Shown piece by piece: positions 1-11,162 of a stretch of 64,000 nt of DNA; the stretch's first letter is position 1, and the number at the start of each line of letters is the position of its first letter. Under the pieces are notes generated by a model. The model saw only the letters and a list, made by a program, of their open reading frames with translations, was not told the origin of the DNA and ran no database searches. This DNA comes from Cryptomeria japonica (taxonomy: Eukaryota > Streptophyta > Pinopsida > Cupressales > Cupressaceae): the NCBI RefSeq assembly GCF_030272615.1, contig NC_081405.1, forward strand, positions 654,242,920 to 654,306,919. Direction: 5' to 3'. The translations under genes were made by a program, and so were the position numbers.

Positions 1-110
1 GAAAATGTTGAAACAATAGAAAGTGGAATTCAGTCCAGGAAAAGGGTTAAGAAAGTTGAAGCAACAGTAAGGAAAGGAACCAGCAGGCTAAAGCAATTAA
101 ATAAGATGTT

Positions 111-2162
111 TTGAAGCAAACTGGTATAAGTGAAAGTGAGTTGGAAACACTTCAACCTGAAACTCATCTTTCACCAGTTGGAACCTCCTCTAAGAGTGAT
201 ATGCCAGCAGTATTTAAAAGGGTAGAAAGGAAAAGAAAACCCTCACCAGTACCCTCACCTACACCCAGGAGAACAAGGCAAAAACAACAAGCAGTTAGGC
301 CTCCGGTAAAGAAAATGACTCCAAAGAAAAAGAAGGCAAACCAGAATATTGTTCCATTGGATAAACTCTTGAGTGAAATCATAGAGGATGGTAAGTTGAA
401 GAACATCAGCAAAATATACAACACACTATCAGCAGATGACAAGGTAAACATAGAGAACAGTGTAATTTTACACTTAGATATTTATAAGAAATTTTTGATG
501 CAAGTTGTTGATGAAATACCAAATGATCTATATAGGGGATTAGAAGCTAGAAGGTTAGCTGTCATTGAGCTGGACAAGAAAATCAAGATTGAAAAATTAC
601 TTGTAGTACATCCAGTCAACTCACCTGATGAAATAGATAAACTAATCAATGAAGCAAACCAGACAGTATTCTCCACTGCTCACTAGCATGTAGCACTAAT
701 GGCAGGTAGAGTAAATGAAGTCTCTGAGGAAATAATAGATGCATGGGATATATTCTTTGTGGAAAAAGAAAAATAGGAAGAATTACTCAGCCCAAAGACT
801 ATTAAAGTATATCAAAAGGATAGGGATAAGGGGAAAGGTAAGGTAGGTGGTCCTCCAAGCCTGAAAATAACTGATAATGTACCCCCACCTCCTTTAGATA
901 CTCCATCAGTAGATACTACTGACAGTCAACTGACCACAGAGAGTATGGAGACTCCACTAGAGGATACTAATCCTGAGTCTGGAGTTTTTTATACTATAAA
1001 TATAGACACTCAAGAAGTAAATGTTGTGGTTGATAGAGAAACCATTGAGGACAAGAAGGCTGATGTGACTACTGAGTCACCAGCTGCAGAAGTTGAGATA
1101 AACATAGAAAAAACTACACAGATAGAGCAACTGGTAGAGGATACCACTGAGAAACTGGAACGGGTATAGGTTGAAGCATAGGTTCAGACAGAAATAGTGC
1201 CACCAGCCAAAACTGAAAAACCTAAACCTTTGTTTGTAGAAATGCAAACATAGGCTGACCTACCAGAGGTCAAATCAAGTAAGGTGATTACCACAACTGG
1301 TAGCATGGCTATTGTGAAGGCAAATGGATAGACATCTGGTACTTCTATAGCAAAATTTAGACTGACAAATGTAACATAGGTCTTATTGGATTCAATAAAG
1401 AAGATCATAGAGTGCAATACACAAGCCTATAAGGCTATTGATGATACAATTCCCATTCTTAAACTGATAGCACTAAAGTGTATTGTAGACAATAAAGATT
1501 CTTTAGGTCAACTAGACACATTGTCTAAGTTCATCACCGACAACATATTGACTATTGATCAAATAAATGAGGATACATTCAAAGAGAGAAAGATTAAAGA
1601 AAAAGAGAAATTCTTTGAGGAAATTGTGAAGAAGAACAAAGAGAAAATGGATACCCTATTATCAGAACTTGGAGAGATAATTTTTGACTTCAAGAAACTA
1701 TATAGAGACACTTGTAAAACAAACATTCTAATAGAGGATCTAGACAAGGAAATCAACAAAGCACAAGTAAAGATTAACAATATTGCTAACAATCTGATAG
1801 GTACATCAGATTCATTTTTGGAGATAGAGAAGAAGATTGCAGAGCAAGAAGAGAAAATCAAGCAGTTTGAGAAGGACAAAGAGAGAATAAAGGATAAAGC
1901 AAAGGACTTGAAATGTAGAGTTGGTCCCAAACTAGATTACATCATTTCTTTGAGAAAATAAATATCTGAGGCTCTGGTTCCCAAAATGAAGACACCAAAA
2001 GAGAAAATGCACATACTCACTGATACAGTGCAGAGAACTCAAGAGGAACTAAAAGACAATAAATCATTCAGTAATGGTTTAAATATGATTTTGACAGATA
2101 TTTTTCAGATTGTAACCCACCGGTTACAAGAATCCAGGTAGGACTCCACTGACAGTGAATGA
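111..2162 (+). pseudogene. Decayed lysine-rich coiled-coil ORF at the 3' end of a SIRE-like copia element
   Basis: A single reading frame runs for about 680 codons, broken almost only by in-frame stops (for example at 684, 1167, about 1185, 1251, 1329 and 1377), mostly TAG where CAG would fit. The product is hydrophilic. It has a basic Pro/Lys/Arg segment near residues 40-80 and a long Glu/Lys coiled coil near residues 480-600. I see no membrane segment, so there is no support for an envelope-like protein. It sits just before two polypurine tracts and an LTR on the same strand, where SIRE/Maximus copia elements carry an extra ORF after pol. Bases 1-110 hold the same sort of sequence in another frame, so a frameshift lies near 95-110 and the true start is outside the window. 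The function is unknown. Confidence 0.6.
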
Positions 2163-2182
2163 CAACCTTTGTCATTGATGTC

Positions 2183-2358
2183 AAAGGGGGAGTAGTGTGA
2201 TGAGAAAAATGGTCAGAAGGAAGTAGAGATTATCTGCACAGGGGGACCACACATTTTTGGACATACAGTTTTTGGCAAGATTTTTTTTGGACTTCAATTT
2301 TTGGATACATTCTTGAATTTTTCTCATGAGTGTTGCCATCAATGCCAAAGGGGGACAT
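2183..2358 (+). promoter_or_regulatory. Two polypurine tracts before the 3' LTR
   Basis: The purine run AAAGGGGGA occurs at 2183-2191 and again at 2347-2355. Each is preceded by a similar phrase (a TCA-TTGATG-TCA or CCATCAATGCC type context). The second lies 3 bp before the LTR and is the likely primer for plus-strand DNA synthesis. The first is an upstream duplicate. Confidence 0.7.
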
Positions 2359-3149
2359 TGTTGGAAAATGCACACTCCAATGATATATTGTAGGTGATTG
2401 AAGGTATTGTCATTGATGGAAACCTTGCAATCATATGATATCGACAGGTAGACACTGGCACTGACACTGACAGACTCTACACCAACATACAGAACACCGA
2501 CACCGAAAAGAACACTGACACCCTGGCTGACAACAATTTTGTATTAATGTATTTTGTAATTAATTATAAAATATTTTGTAAGCCAACCTGGCAGATTGTA
2601 ATATGACTCATATATGTATGAGATCATTTTAGATCATTTTGTAAGAGGCAGGATGCAAAATATGAATAGAAGATAGCAAACCTATTATGCAAATTATTGG
2701 ATAAGGGTTTATGTATGTAGCAGAGCTTAAACTAGTACTGAATCTAGCATAGCAGATGCTAATCTGAAGCAATACAAGACATTGGATTAGTATAATCCAT
2801 TTTTGTAAGTCAGTGTGACTTCTTTTGTAATTGAGCGGTGAGCTCTAGGCACTTGGCCTTCCTACATGTGCAGACCCCTTTTGTAGCAGTAATATTCTCT
2901 TATTGGCCATCAAGTGAATATTTTGGGTCACAAATCCCACTAAGGTTTTTCCCACACCGGGTTTCCTCGTTAAAACATTATGTTATGGTGTGTTTTTCAT
3001 GTTGTAGTTGTTATTCTTATTTGCTACATTATTTCTAGTTTATCGATACATAGTTTTAATATGCTTTTCATGTTATAAGTTAAGAAAATATTATTACTGG
3101 TCAGATACTGATTCACCCTCCCCTCTTAGTATCTTTGGGAATCCTAACA
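2359..3149 (+). repeat. 3' LTR of the plus-strand copia element
   Basis: It begins TGTTGGAAAA straight after the polypurine tract and ends ATCCTAACA, giving TG...CA ends with a short imperfect inverted repeat. The last 40 bp have the ACCCTCCCCTCTTAGTA type tail, matching in style the tail of the minus-strand copia LTR at 8595. Near 2935-2970 is the phrase CACTAAGGTTTTTCCCACAC, also shared in style with the other copia LTR. It is about 791 bp long. The 5' LTR is outside the window, so the flanking duplication (candidate CATTC at 3150-3154) cannot be tested. Confidence 0.75.
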
Positions 3150-5217
3150 CATTCCCGAGGTAGACATTTAATGTAGTCAATCTTCACATGCAAGATCCTC
3201 AAGTAAATCCTTCACGTGCACAAAACTGATGTGGCATCTCGATCTCATCCTTATGTCTTAGCTAACTCAAAACACCCTTGGTTGCACCATACAGACCATA
3301 CCAAAAACCCTAAAACTGAATAGAGACTACCAACCAGTAGTAACACTTAGTGAACCCCAACACCGGTCCACTCCATCCTGGTTGACCAAAACCGCTTCCA
3401 ATCTTCATACCGGTGCATACCAGTGTACCTACTTGAGCACATATTGACATCAATGACAACATCCTTTGTCACCACTTCATCATATGCCAACACGTTCTTG
3501 GTAACTTAGTCAAATGTCTACCATCTGATTCCTATCGGTCCTCAACTTGCCTTCTCAACAATCTTCTACAACTCTTGTATATCGGTTGCCTCACTATTGT
3601 CAGTTGAACTCTTCAACCTATTTCTCACTCACACACTCAGTCTCCTTTTTTATTCTTATTGAGTACTTGACTGATCTTCTCTCTCATGTAGCAACAACAC
3701 TCTATCATTCAGTAGCTCGATCAATATCTTTGGCTCACATACATATAGCCAATTTTTCCCACCAAGATGTGAGTTTGGACATTCACATAGTTAGGGTTTC
3801 CACCATGCACTAAATCTCCATCTAATCTGATCTCTAATCATCATGACATATCAAATCCAATCTGATATCATGTCCTTGATTTGACACTCAATCAATGAGC
3901 ATCGCCCATCTGTCTACCCAATGAAACATGTCTTCTCTCTTTAGTCATTTGTAGCATGTTTTTTTGGCCTCTTGTCTGATCAATCACATGCATGATGCAG
4001 TTTCCTTCACCCTCTTCGATCTGCAAGATCAACCTTTTCTCGATCTCCATTGTTTCCTTCATCTCAAGCCACAATCCTATGCTTTTCTTCCTCAAGCCTC
4101 GTAGTCATCATAAATGTTGGACCAGTCACCAATGAGCTCACCGACACATCACATTAACCTGTGCATGCATGCCACTTCACCTCCACATGGCCCCTTTGTT
4201 GGCACCCACCTTTGCTAAGTCTTTTATGTCAATCTAGACAAGATCACCAACCAACCACACAATCGGGTTCATCTACCAATTCATAGACCCTGCTGGTTAC
4301 ACCCTAATCGATCTGCCTTCAATCTTGCACTCTGCTTATCTTCTAGTGGAACACTCAACCCAGTTGACACATTTGCCAACTTACCTTATGCACATCATTA
4401 GCAGTTGGGAGCCTTCCACATCTTCACTTTGATAGCATTACTAGTGGACATACTTACCGATAAACATCTTGATGACATCATGTCATCAATCTTCAACATG
4501 CCTCCATTTGTCTACATCCGTGGTAACATCTTTCTTCACCACTGGACTAGTTATGCTATCAACATGTTTATCAAAAATGTTTATCAAAAGTGACAAACAT
4601 ATCCTTCAATCTCTATATCAACAACTCAAAATGTCTACTTGGTTGATCCGGTGCATATCCTTGATCACATTCACCTAAGGCAGCTTAATGTTTCATCAGT
4701 TCATTTAGTATGAGCCTTCAATCACCTACCTTTAACCTTTTATATTATCTCAAAGGATTATGATGCATTCCATGCATAATAGGAGATAAGATCCACTTAC
4801 CGGTGGTAGTGGATCCTTGTCATCTGCATCCTGCAATGCACTCATGTGGCATCCCTATTTGTGCAGTATATCTTCAAATAGGTACATGTGATATGGTATG
4901 GGCACATTCACTATCAGTCATCTCTTTACATGGTGACTACATCTTCATCCGGTGGGAGTCTTGTTGTTCTGCATCCACACAGCCTATCAGTGACCTATAC
5001 ATATCTTCAGCACAAGTCAAACTGACTTGTATACTAGTGACTCCAAAGGTCATTCTACTAGATTACATTCTCTCTCTTACCCTATCGGTGTTCTGCAACA
5101 CAATATGATATCAAGGATATCACATCCTATATGCATCCATGACAGTGAAACACATACATCTCTTGTACCAATATCGTGCCTATACCGGTTGACATCAATG
5201 ACAACAAAATTCCAACA
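3150..5217 (-). repeat. Probable 3' LTR of the minus-strand copia element, left limit undefined
   Basis: The right edge is clear: reading plus, it ends TTCCAACA at 5217, followed at once by the complement of a polypurine tract. On the minus strand the LTR therefore starts TGTTGGAATT. The TGACATCAATGACAACA phrase near 5189-5206 recurs near 3446-3463, so this segment may hold two LTR-related pieces. No left TG end matching the 8595 LTR was found. The left part may have been removed when the neighbouring element inserted. Confidence 0.45.
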
Positions 5218-5219
5218 AT

Positions 5220-5373
5220 CTCCCCCTTTGGCATTGATTTCAACTCATGTAGTATCCAACCCACTACGTAATCTCTCTCCTCCTTTGTGTGATCCAACTC
5301 TTCCCCTTTGTATAATCCATGGATTCTCACACATGTAGTATGCGGTATACTACAAAATATTTCTCCCCCTTTG
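5220..5373 (-). promoter_or_regulatory. Two polypurine tracts (minus strand)
   Basis: CTCCCCCTTTGG at 5220-5231 and TCTCCCCCTTTG at 5362-5373 are complements of AAAGGGGGAGA tracts. The first abuts the 3' LTR and the second lies about 140 bp upstream of it. The same doubled arrangement occurs in the plus-strand copia element at 2183-2355. Confidence 0.65.
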
Positions 5374-6517
5374 ACAACAATGGCAAAGGGCACTTTTAGG
5401 GTCTCTCAGCTCCTTGTATCTCCTGAGCACTAACATAAATCTTTCTCCCCTTTTTCTTTACCTGCTTCATCACCTCCTATGATACAATCATTTTTTACAT
5501 CTTCTCAAGTCATAGTACTTGAGATGGAGAACTCAACCATCAACTGACACCAATTTAGTATGCAAAGCTGATATTAATTGTTGAAGCACTAAATTGAAAA
5601 AGGATGTGTCAATGAACACTTCTTATCTGCCGATTAGACTGCATCATCTCCTATTTGATCCCAATATTTTTTAGAATCAAGTGTGATTCTACTATGAATA
5701 CAACCAACCAAATGAAAAGTAGATACCCCTAAACATGAAATTCTCCTGGGTATTCATACAACACTTTCCATCTTGTGCAGTTAGTACACTCACAAGTTCA
5801 AGCTTGTCAGCTCTGCTCCACAAGCACTTGAACTCCCCCCGAGTTATACATCTCAGGTCCATAATGTTGGTGAGATCCAATACTAGGGAACCAATCGTCT
5901 CCATATACAATTAAGTTGTGCAACTGTGATCATCTGATGATCTTTTAGCTGCATTATATCCACCACAGCATATGACATGACCCTGGATGTACACAATTCC
6001 ATACAATGTCATCATCATGCCATAAATTAAACCGGTTAGCCCAAAACATGCATGCCTTCATGATCAACAACCAAACCAATATATATATTTTGGGTCTTCA
6101 TCAAGACCACCTGAGACATAAAATCCTCATTCCATGCTACTAAGGCTAATGCAATGATCTCCAACCTCATTGTCTTACATAACCTACAAGTACCTGCTAG
6201 CATTCATACTAGTAACATCCTCCACATACTGGTTTCTTGTACCAGTCCATCATCACTATCGGAGCCCCTTTTTGTAACTCCTAACATTTTGTGTCACTTT
6301 GCATCTGATTTTAATTATTATTCTCCATCTATTGATACATGCAGTAGTGATCCAACTCTGATCTATAAATGTGTATCCAAGATTGCCACTACACACACTT
6401 ATCTTCTCATTTCCATCTTTCATACTGACAACATATTGTTCTTACATGTGTCCTTCTTCACTGAGGGGGTGAAAGATAAGTTTAGTATACTACTCCCCTT
6501 AAGGTCCTACATCTCCT
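5374..6517 (-). other. Decayed internal region of the copia derivative, no pol domains
   Basis: This lies between the end of the gag frame and the polypurine tracts. I looked on the minus strand for the copia protease, DDE integrase, YxDD RT and RNase H motifs and found none. Only short peptides remain. It may correspond to the degraded extra ORF seen in the neighbouring copia element. Confidence 0.4.
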
Positions 6518-8521
6518 TTAAGCCTTAGGAGATATCACTTGTGCATTGAATGCATAGTTTTGATCCATGGTCTTCTTCCTCCAAACCTTCTTGGTCTCAT
6601 TCTTCTTTCCATTTTCAGTCATTGGAACAGGTCTTACCTTCTTTTACTAATGGGTCCTTTCATTTCTAGATCCTACTACATAATCGAAAGTAGTTATATG
6701 GTAGCACACAACATCCATCCCAAATTCATGATTGGGGAATCTCTTAATATACCGGGTTGACCATCTTCTTCTAGTCATGTTGTTGTGTTTGAAAATCAAA
6801 ATTGGTGGACCTCTTGATCCTGCAGGGACATTTCTCCTTTGGTTCCATGCAGGTCTCTAACTTCCATATGCTTTGTATTCATTTCTATGTTGAGCATAGC
6901 TACTATACCAGCTTCCATATGACTTCAAGTCCTTCTTCTTATGTGTCATAACTTCTATGGCAAATTCCATTGCAGCTATAACAAACATTATTTGCATAAT
7001 GGGGAGAGGGATATGCATGTATCTACTCCTTGATACATTTTTCTCATTTGCATGATATTTATGAGATCCTAGATTGTTCCTTCTAGATCCCTTTCTACAT
7101 TCTTCTACCCTATGGCCATGACCATTACATGTAAAAAAATAACTAGTAAAGGATGGAATATGACTTACAAATTTATTTTTCCATGCATGGGGAGATCTTA
7201 CCGGTTTAGCATCTCCATTTCTTATTCTTTGGGGATGGATCCTGGGTTGTCCATTATTTTCATTTCCTCCATCTAGTCCTTTTATCTTCCACACTTGTAT
7301 TGACATGTGGGTGGTAGCATTTCTTTGTCCTCTACCGGTAGGAGGTCTTCTCATGTACCTTCTTTCAGTGAAGTTGTCTTCTCCTATCTTCCCTTTAACT
7401 TTGGGAACTACATTGTTCCTCCTTCTTGCAACATTGGTCTTCATTCTTGTCTTCATGTCTTCACTGGTTGTGGTTAGCCCAACCTTCTTCTGAGGAGTAT
7501 CTCTAACTTTGAAGGTCTATCCCTTGTTCTCTTTATTTGAGGAGACAAACAAAATGTCATTGTGGGGGACATTCTTGCTAGTGGAGCATTCACCTGCACC
7601 ACTACCTAAACCTTTGGTGTCCTTGGCATACTTTTGCTTATTTAGCATCTTATCCAAGGCATCACTGCTTCCATCAAACCAGATTCTTACCTTGATCTCA
7701 TCTTGACATTTCTCAAGGTCATTTTGGAGAGTCTCCATTTCTCCAAACAACTTCTGATATTCTTTATCTTTTACTTATAGCTCAGATGCTATATCATTAC
7801 ATCGACACTCCTCAGTGCTTACTTATTGATTCTGTAACTCTAAGACACACTTCTCAGATTCTTCAAGGCATCTGATCAACCATTTATGCTCCATAATAGC
7901 AACATTCTTGAATAGCTTGTATTCATTTCTTACTCTACAGAGTTCTTCAAGTGCATTTACAAGCTCTCCTTCAAGATCAACTTCTGCTTCCTCTTCTTCT
8001 TCACCTTCACTATCACTGCCAAACACATCTTGCTAGTAGGAGTGATCTGCATGATCATCCTTAGATGTGTGCCTCTCATCTTTTGATTCTTGAGCCATGA
8101 AGAGGTGGGTTCCTTCTTCATCAATGTTGTGGCTGCTAGTAGATCTACCTTCATCATTTGTAGATACATGAGATACATTTCTCCTCCTATCTTCACAAAT
8201 TAGTTCTGTAGTGATAGGCTCATTTCCATAGAGCTTCTTCAATTTGTCCCATAAGATTTTTTTTGATCTGCATCTATCCACCTATGAGTGAACATCATCT
8301 GATAAACCATAGAGTATAGCCTTCATTGCTACTTCATTGCATTGGTTTCTTCTTTCTGCATCAAAATCAATCGGAGGACTAACTTTAGTAGGGCAGCCAT
8401 TTAAAACAAACATACACAAATCAAACCCTAGAGAGGATAGGTAGACTTCCATTCTACAACTCCAAATGGAACAATTTGAACCATCAAAGACCGGAGAAGG
8501 GATTGACACTAAACAAACCAT
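6518..8521 (-). pseudogene. Copia Gag with in-frame stops only
   Basis: One frame of about 668 codons runs from ATG at 8521 to a stop at 6518 with no frameshift. It is interrupted by stops near 8282 (TAG), 8033 (TAG), 7823 (TAA), about 7781 (TAA), 7517 (TAG), 6857 (TAG) and about 6625 (TAG TAA). The N-terminus has the copia Gag phrase VFDGSNCSIWSCRMEVYLSS and, around residue 85, ILWDKLKKLYG. An acidic, coiled segment follows (near 8000-7830). A CCHC zinc knuckle lies near 7096-7141, reading FFTCNGHGHRVEEC; its first Cys has become Phe. The C-terminal basic segment with KVWRKK is where copia protease would normally follow, but nothing recognisable does. The start is chosen because it is the first ATG before the conserved Gag phrase and lies 60 bp after the PBS. 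Confidence 0.75.
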
Positions 8522-8580
8522 TTTGTTCTTAAGATAGAATCTACCCAAGCTAGAGAAAGGTTATCAACCGAGAACCTAGT

Positions 8581-8592
8581 GCTTTGATACCA
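8581..8592 (-). promoter_or_regulatory. Primer binding site, initiator-Met type
   Basis: On the minus strand this reads TGGTATCAAAGC, one base from the TGGTATCAGAGC complementary to plant initiator tRNA-Met used by most copia elements. It is 2 bp from the LTR end, the standard position for priming minus-strand DNA synthesis. Confidence 0.85.
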
Positions 8593-8594
8593 AT

Positions 8595-8840
8595 TGTTAG
8601 ACACATTGCACCACTGAGAGGGGGGTAAATCAGTGGTTTTCAATCTTTTCCCTTTAACTATCCTATGCATTTATTTTGGTTATCAGATCTAACTCAATGC
8701 AGACTTACCAGTTAGATGGGAGACTAATCACAAATGCATTCACACATAACACCAATATATATGAGGAAAACCCAAGATGGGAAAAACCTCGGTGAGAAAT
8801 TGGTACAGGGCACCTAGCACTCCAAGAATGTAATCTTTGA
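8595..8840 (-). repeat. 5' LTR fragment of the minus-strand copia element
   Basis: Reading plus, it begins TGTTAGACACATTGCACCAC (the minus-strand LTR tail) and continues with the ATCTTGGGTTTTCC/CTCACCGAGG phrases typical of SIRE-type LTR tails in complement. Recognisable LTR sequence stops near 8830-8850. The outer end is missing, so the LTR has been truncated or interrupted. Confidence 0.65.
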
Positions 8841-10203
8841 TTTCTTTAGTTTGTGTGTTAATGTGTGATGTAATAATGGACCAACCATTGAGGACTCAGT
8901 AGAGCCATGGTTGAGTTGTCCAAATTTTGGTTTGAGTCAATTGTCCAAATTAGCCTGAGAAGTGAGTTTCTTACGTAGGTCACAAGAAAAATACTCCAAA
9001 TGAATGTATTCATGAGATAGGAGTCAATTTATTTGTGTTTAGGTCTTTTAGGGTGTTTGAGGGCCTTCAAGAGTCTTAGAATGCAATAGAATGTAAAATT
9101 GCATCTTGGAGCAAAAGTTGTCAAAAGTTGTTGAGCAACATTTTGCAATTTCTTGCAAAAGTTGCATTTTTGGTTATGGGCGTTAGGAATTTGGTTGAAC
9201 TGACAAAAAATAGTGGATATAAGACAAATTTCACTTCATTGTACGGGTTGGGAGGATTGGAAATGCAAGAGCAAGTTTTTGGTTTGTGAAGCAATCTTGT
9301 TTCCACCGGTTTTTGATAGTTTTGTCTTGTTTTCATTGTTGTACGGTCTAGTACGGACTAGATGGTGTAAAATAATTTCCATCTTGTATGTTCATTGTAT
9401 TTTCTTTCAATAAGGTTGATTTGAAGGTTTGATTGTTCCAGGTTGTAAATATTTCTCTCATTCTTTGCAACTAGGAGAAAAACCCTTGCAAGTAGGGTTT
9501 AAGAGCAAGAAATGGCTCTAGCCTAGGAATTATTTGATGGCACTTGTTGAAATCATTAAGAATGATAGGTTAGGGTCTATACATAGTTTTTGAATAGGGT
9601 GTGTGATGTTTCAGGTCCAAGAGGAGGAGAAACAATGAAGACCTAGGCTCACAGCTGGGAGTAGGTGAGTTGGGACAGTAAGAAAAGTGTGATTTGTGAG
9701 CTCTTGGAGATTGATGCGGGCCCAAGTGGAAAATTTATGGAAAACCCTGAGAGTTTTCTTGAATGTTCCCAAGGTGTTTAGAGCAGGAGCTTTGACTAGC
9801 GAAAGGTTCTAGACCAATTTTGTCAATCCACTGGTTAAGCCTAAAACCCCACAAATAGTGTAGCATTGGAAACCACATATGTATGCATAACCCAGATGAA
9901 ATTTTCTAGTATTATCTATAACTTTGAAAAGGGTATCTAAATAAATGATTTATTCCTAGGCTTGTTTGGGACTTTTAAAAATTAAACCCCCGAAACCACT
10001 TAAAGAGGGCTAATGCAATTAGGCCTATTTAGGTGCCGGTAGAGACCTAGAAGGATTGAGAAACCATGACGATGGATTTGGTGAGTCTTAAACTTCAAAA
10101 CAAAATGAAGACACCTTATTAATGCATTGGGAAACCATAAGAAGAGTTTGTGTGTTAAGATCCTAGCAGGAGTGGCTGGAGCCCAGGAGAGGTGAGTGTG
10201 AGT
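8841..10203. other. Unassigned intergenic sequence
   Basis: No coding similarity is visible on either strand. A stretch near 9400-9500 (CTTTCAATAAGG, then a pyrimidine-rich run) resembles a polyadenylation region and could be an old LTR scrap, but no LTR ends were found. The last 5 bp, TGAGT (10199-10203), precede the array's first LTR and are a candidate target-site copy. Its partner was not found. Confidence 0.3.
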
Positions 10204-11084
10204 TGTTGTTCTCAAATTCTGATTTCCCTGTCTCCTCTGTAAGAAAAATAGAGACTCTGTCACATAAGAGGAGAAAAATGAGAAAATAGAAATCCAGAAT
10301 AACATATAACAAGGTTTATTATAAAACCTTCTACACTTTAAGCTTATCCTAAGCTTAGGTGGGTATACCTCTTGTGAATACTTTCACAATTATAATATAA
10401 GATCCACAGTAAACAAGTGCTAGAAATTTGTAAACCTTATCACCTCAACAATATTGAAACATAAAACAAAACCTATGTTCATTTTCAGTTTTGACCCCAA
10501 GAGAGATAGAAAACTCCACAAATAATATCAGTGCCTTATCCGGGCCACAGAGTCACCCAAAACTAGACAAGAATTCTAAATCAGGACATTCACATATATT
10601 TCATCACTTCGGCTTCACCAACTTAATATATGCCTAACATATATATAAGTTTTTCCTTTATACTAGACCCAATCATCAAATTCAAGTAGAAAACTATTGA
10701 TTTACTAACAGAAAGATTTCATGTATATTTAATTCCCCTCCTTGAGAGAAAAACCTAAAACATGTTTTTAAGATTGCCTTGCAAACCCTATTCAATCAAA
10801 TAACCCTAGATTATTTAAAAGAAACCAGTAAATCAATGAATGCACAGAAGAAGATAATAGAGATCTAGGCTGAAAATGCTTTGATCTGTATATTAATATT
10901 CATTTTCAAAATCGTACATAACTCAAGGTGATTTCTGAAAGAACCAAAAAACCTTAGATATATTTCGGCAGAGTTTATTTACAAATTCTTGTGGTGATTT
11001 TTTCAATAGTCCTGATATCCATTTATAATGATATGGATGCAAACAAGCTTTGAAATTTCCTAGAAATAGTTTGTTACAACCGTA
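10204..11084 (-). repeat. LTR 1 (3' LTR of unit A)
   Basis: Reading plus, it starts TGTTGTTCTCAAATTCTG and ends near CAACCGTA, where the other copies have CA. It aligns along its length with LTRs 2 and 3 but is clearly more diverged from them than they are from each other. This agrees with unit A's left part belonging to a different subfamily. Confidence 0.75.
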
Positions 11085-11162
11085 ATTCCCTCTTAAAAGA
11101 GGTTACAATCATTTTCATTCCTAACTTCTTGAGGGTTGTTACAACACTACAGCATCAATTGA

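Larger units (their letters stand above)
3150..8840 (-). mobile_element. Gag-only SIRE-like copia derivative, minus strand
   Basis: Read on the minus strand the parts are: truncated 5' LTR (from 8595), initiator-Met-type PBS (8581-8592), gag frame (8521-6518), a decayed stretch without pol domains, two polypurine tracts (5373-5220) and the 3' LTR (from 5217 leftward). Neither outer end could be fixed, so the span is a maximum. No protease, integrase, RT or RNase H motif is visible. The element would depend on another copia element for transposition, like the class described as terminal-repeat retrotransposons with GAG. Confidence 0.6.

Noticed and set aside
111-2162. TAG read as glutamine (alternative genetic code)
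   Set aside because: TAGs stand at Gln positions, but matched copies have CAG, CAA or TGG there, and other stops (TGA, TAA) also interrupt the frames. Mutation by deamination explains this without a new code.
111-2162. Envelope-like protein of a copia element
   Set aside because: Its position fits, but the product is hydrophilic with a coiled coil and no signal peptide or membrane span.
6857-7456. Stand-alone small zinc-knuckle protein
   Set aside because: It is in the same frame as the upstream pieces up to 8521 and is the C-terminal half of one Gag frame broken by stops.
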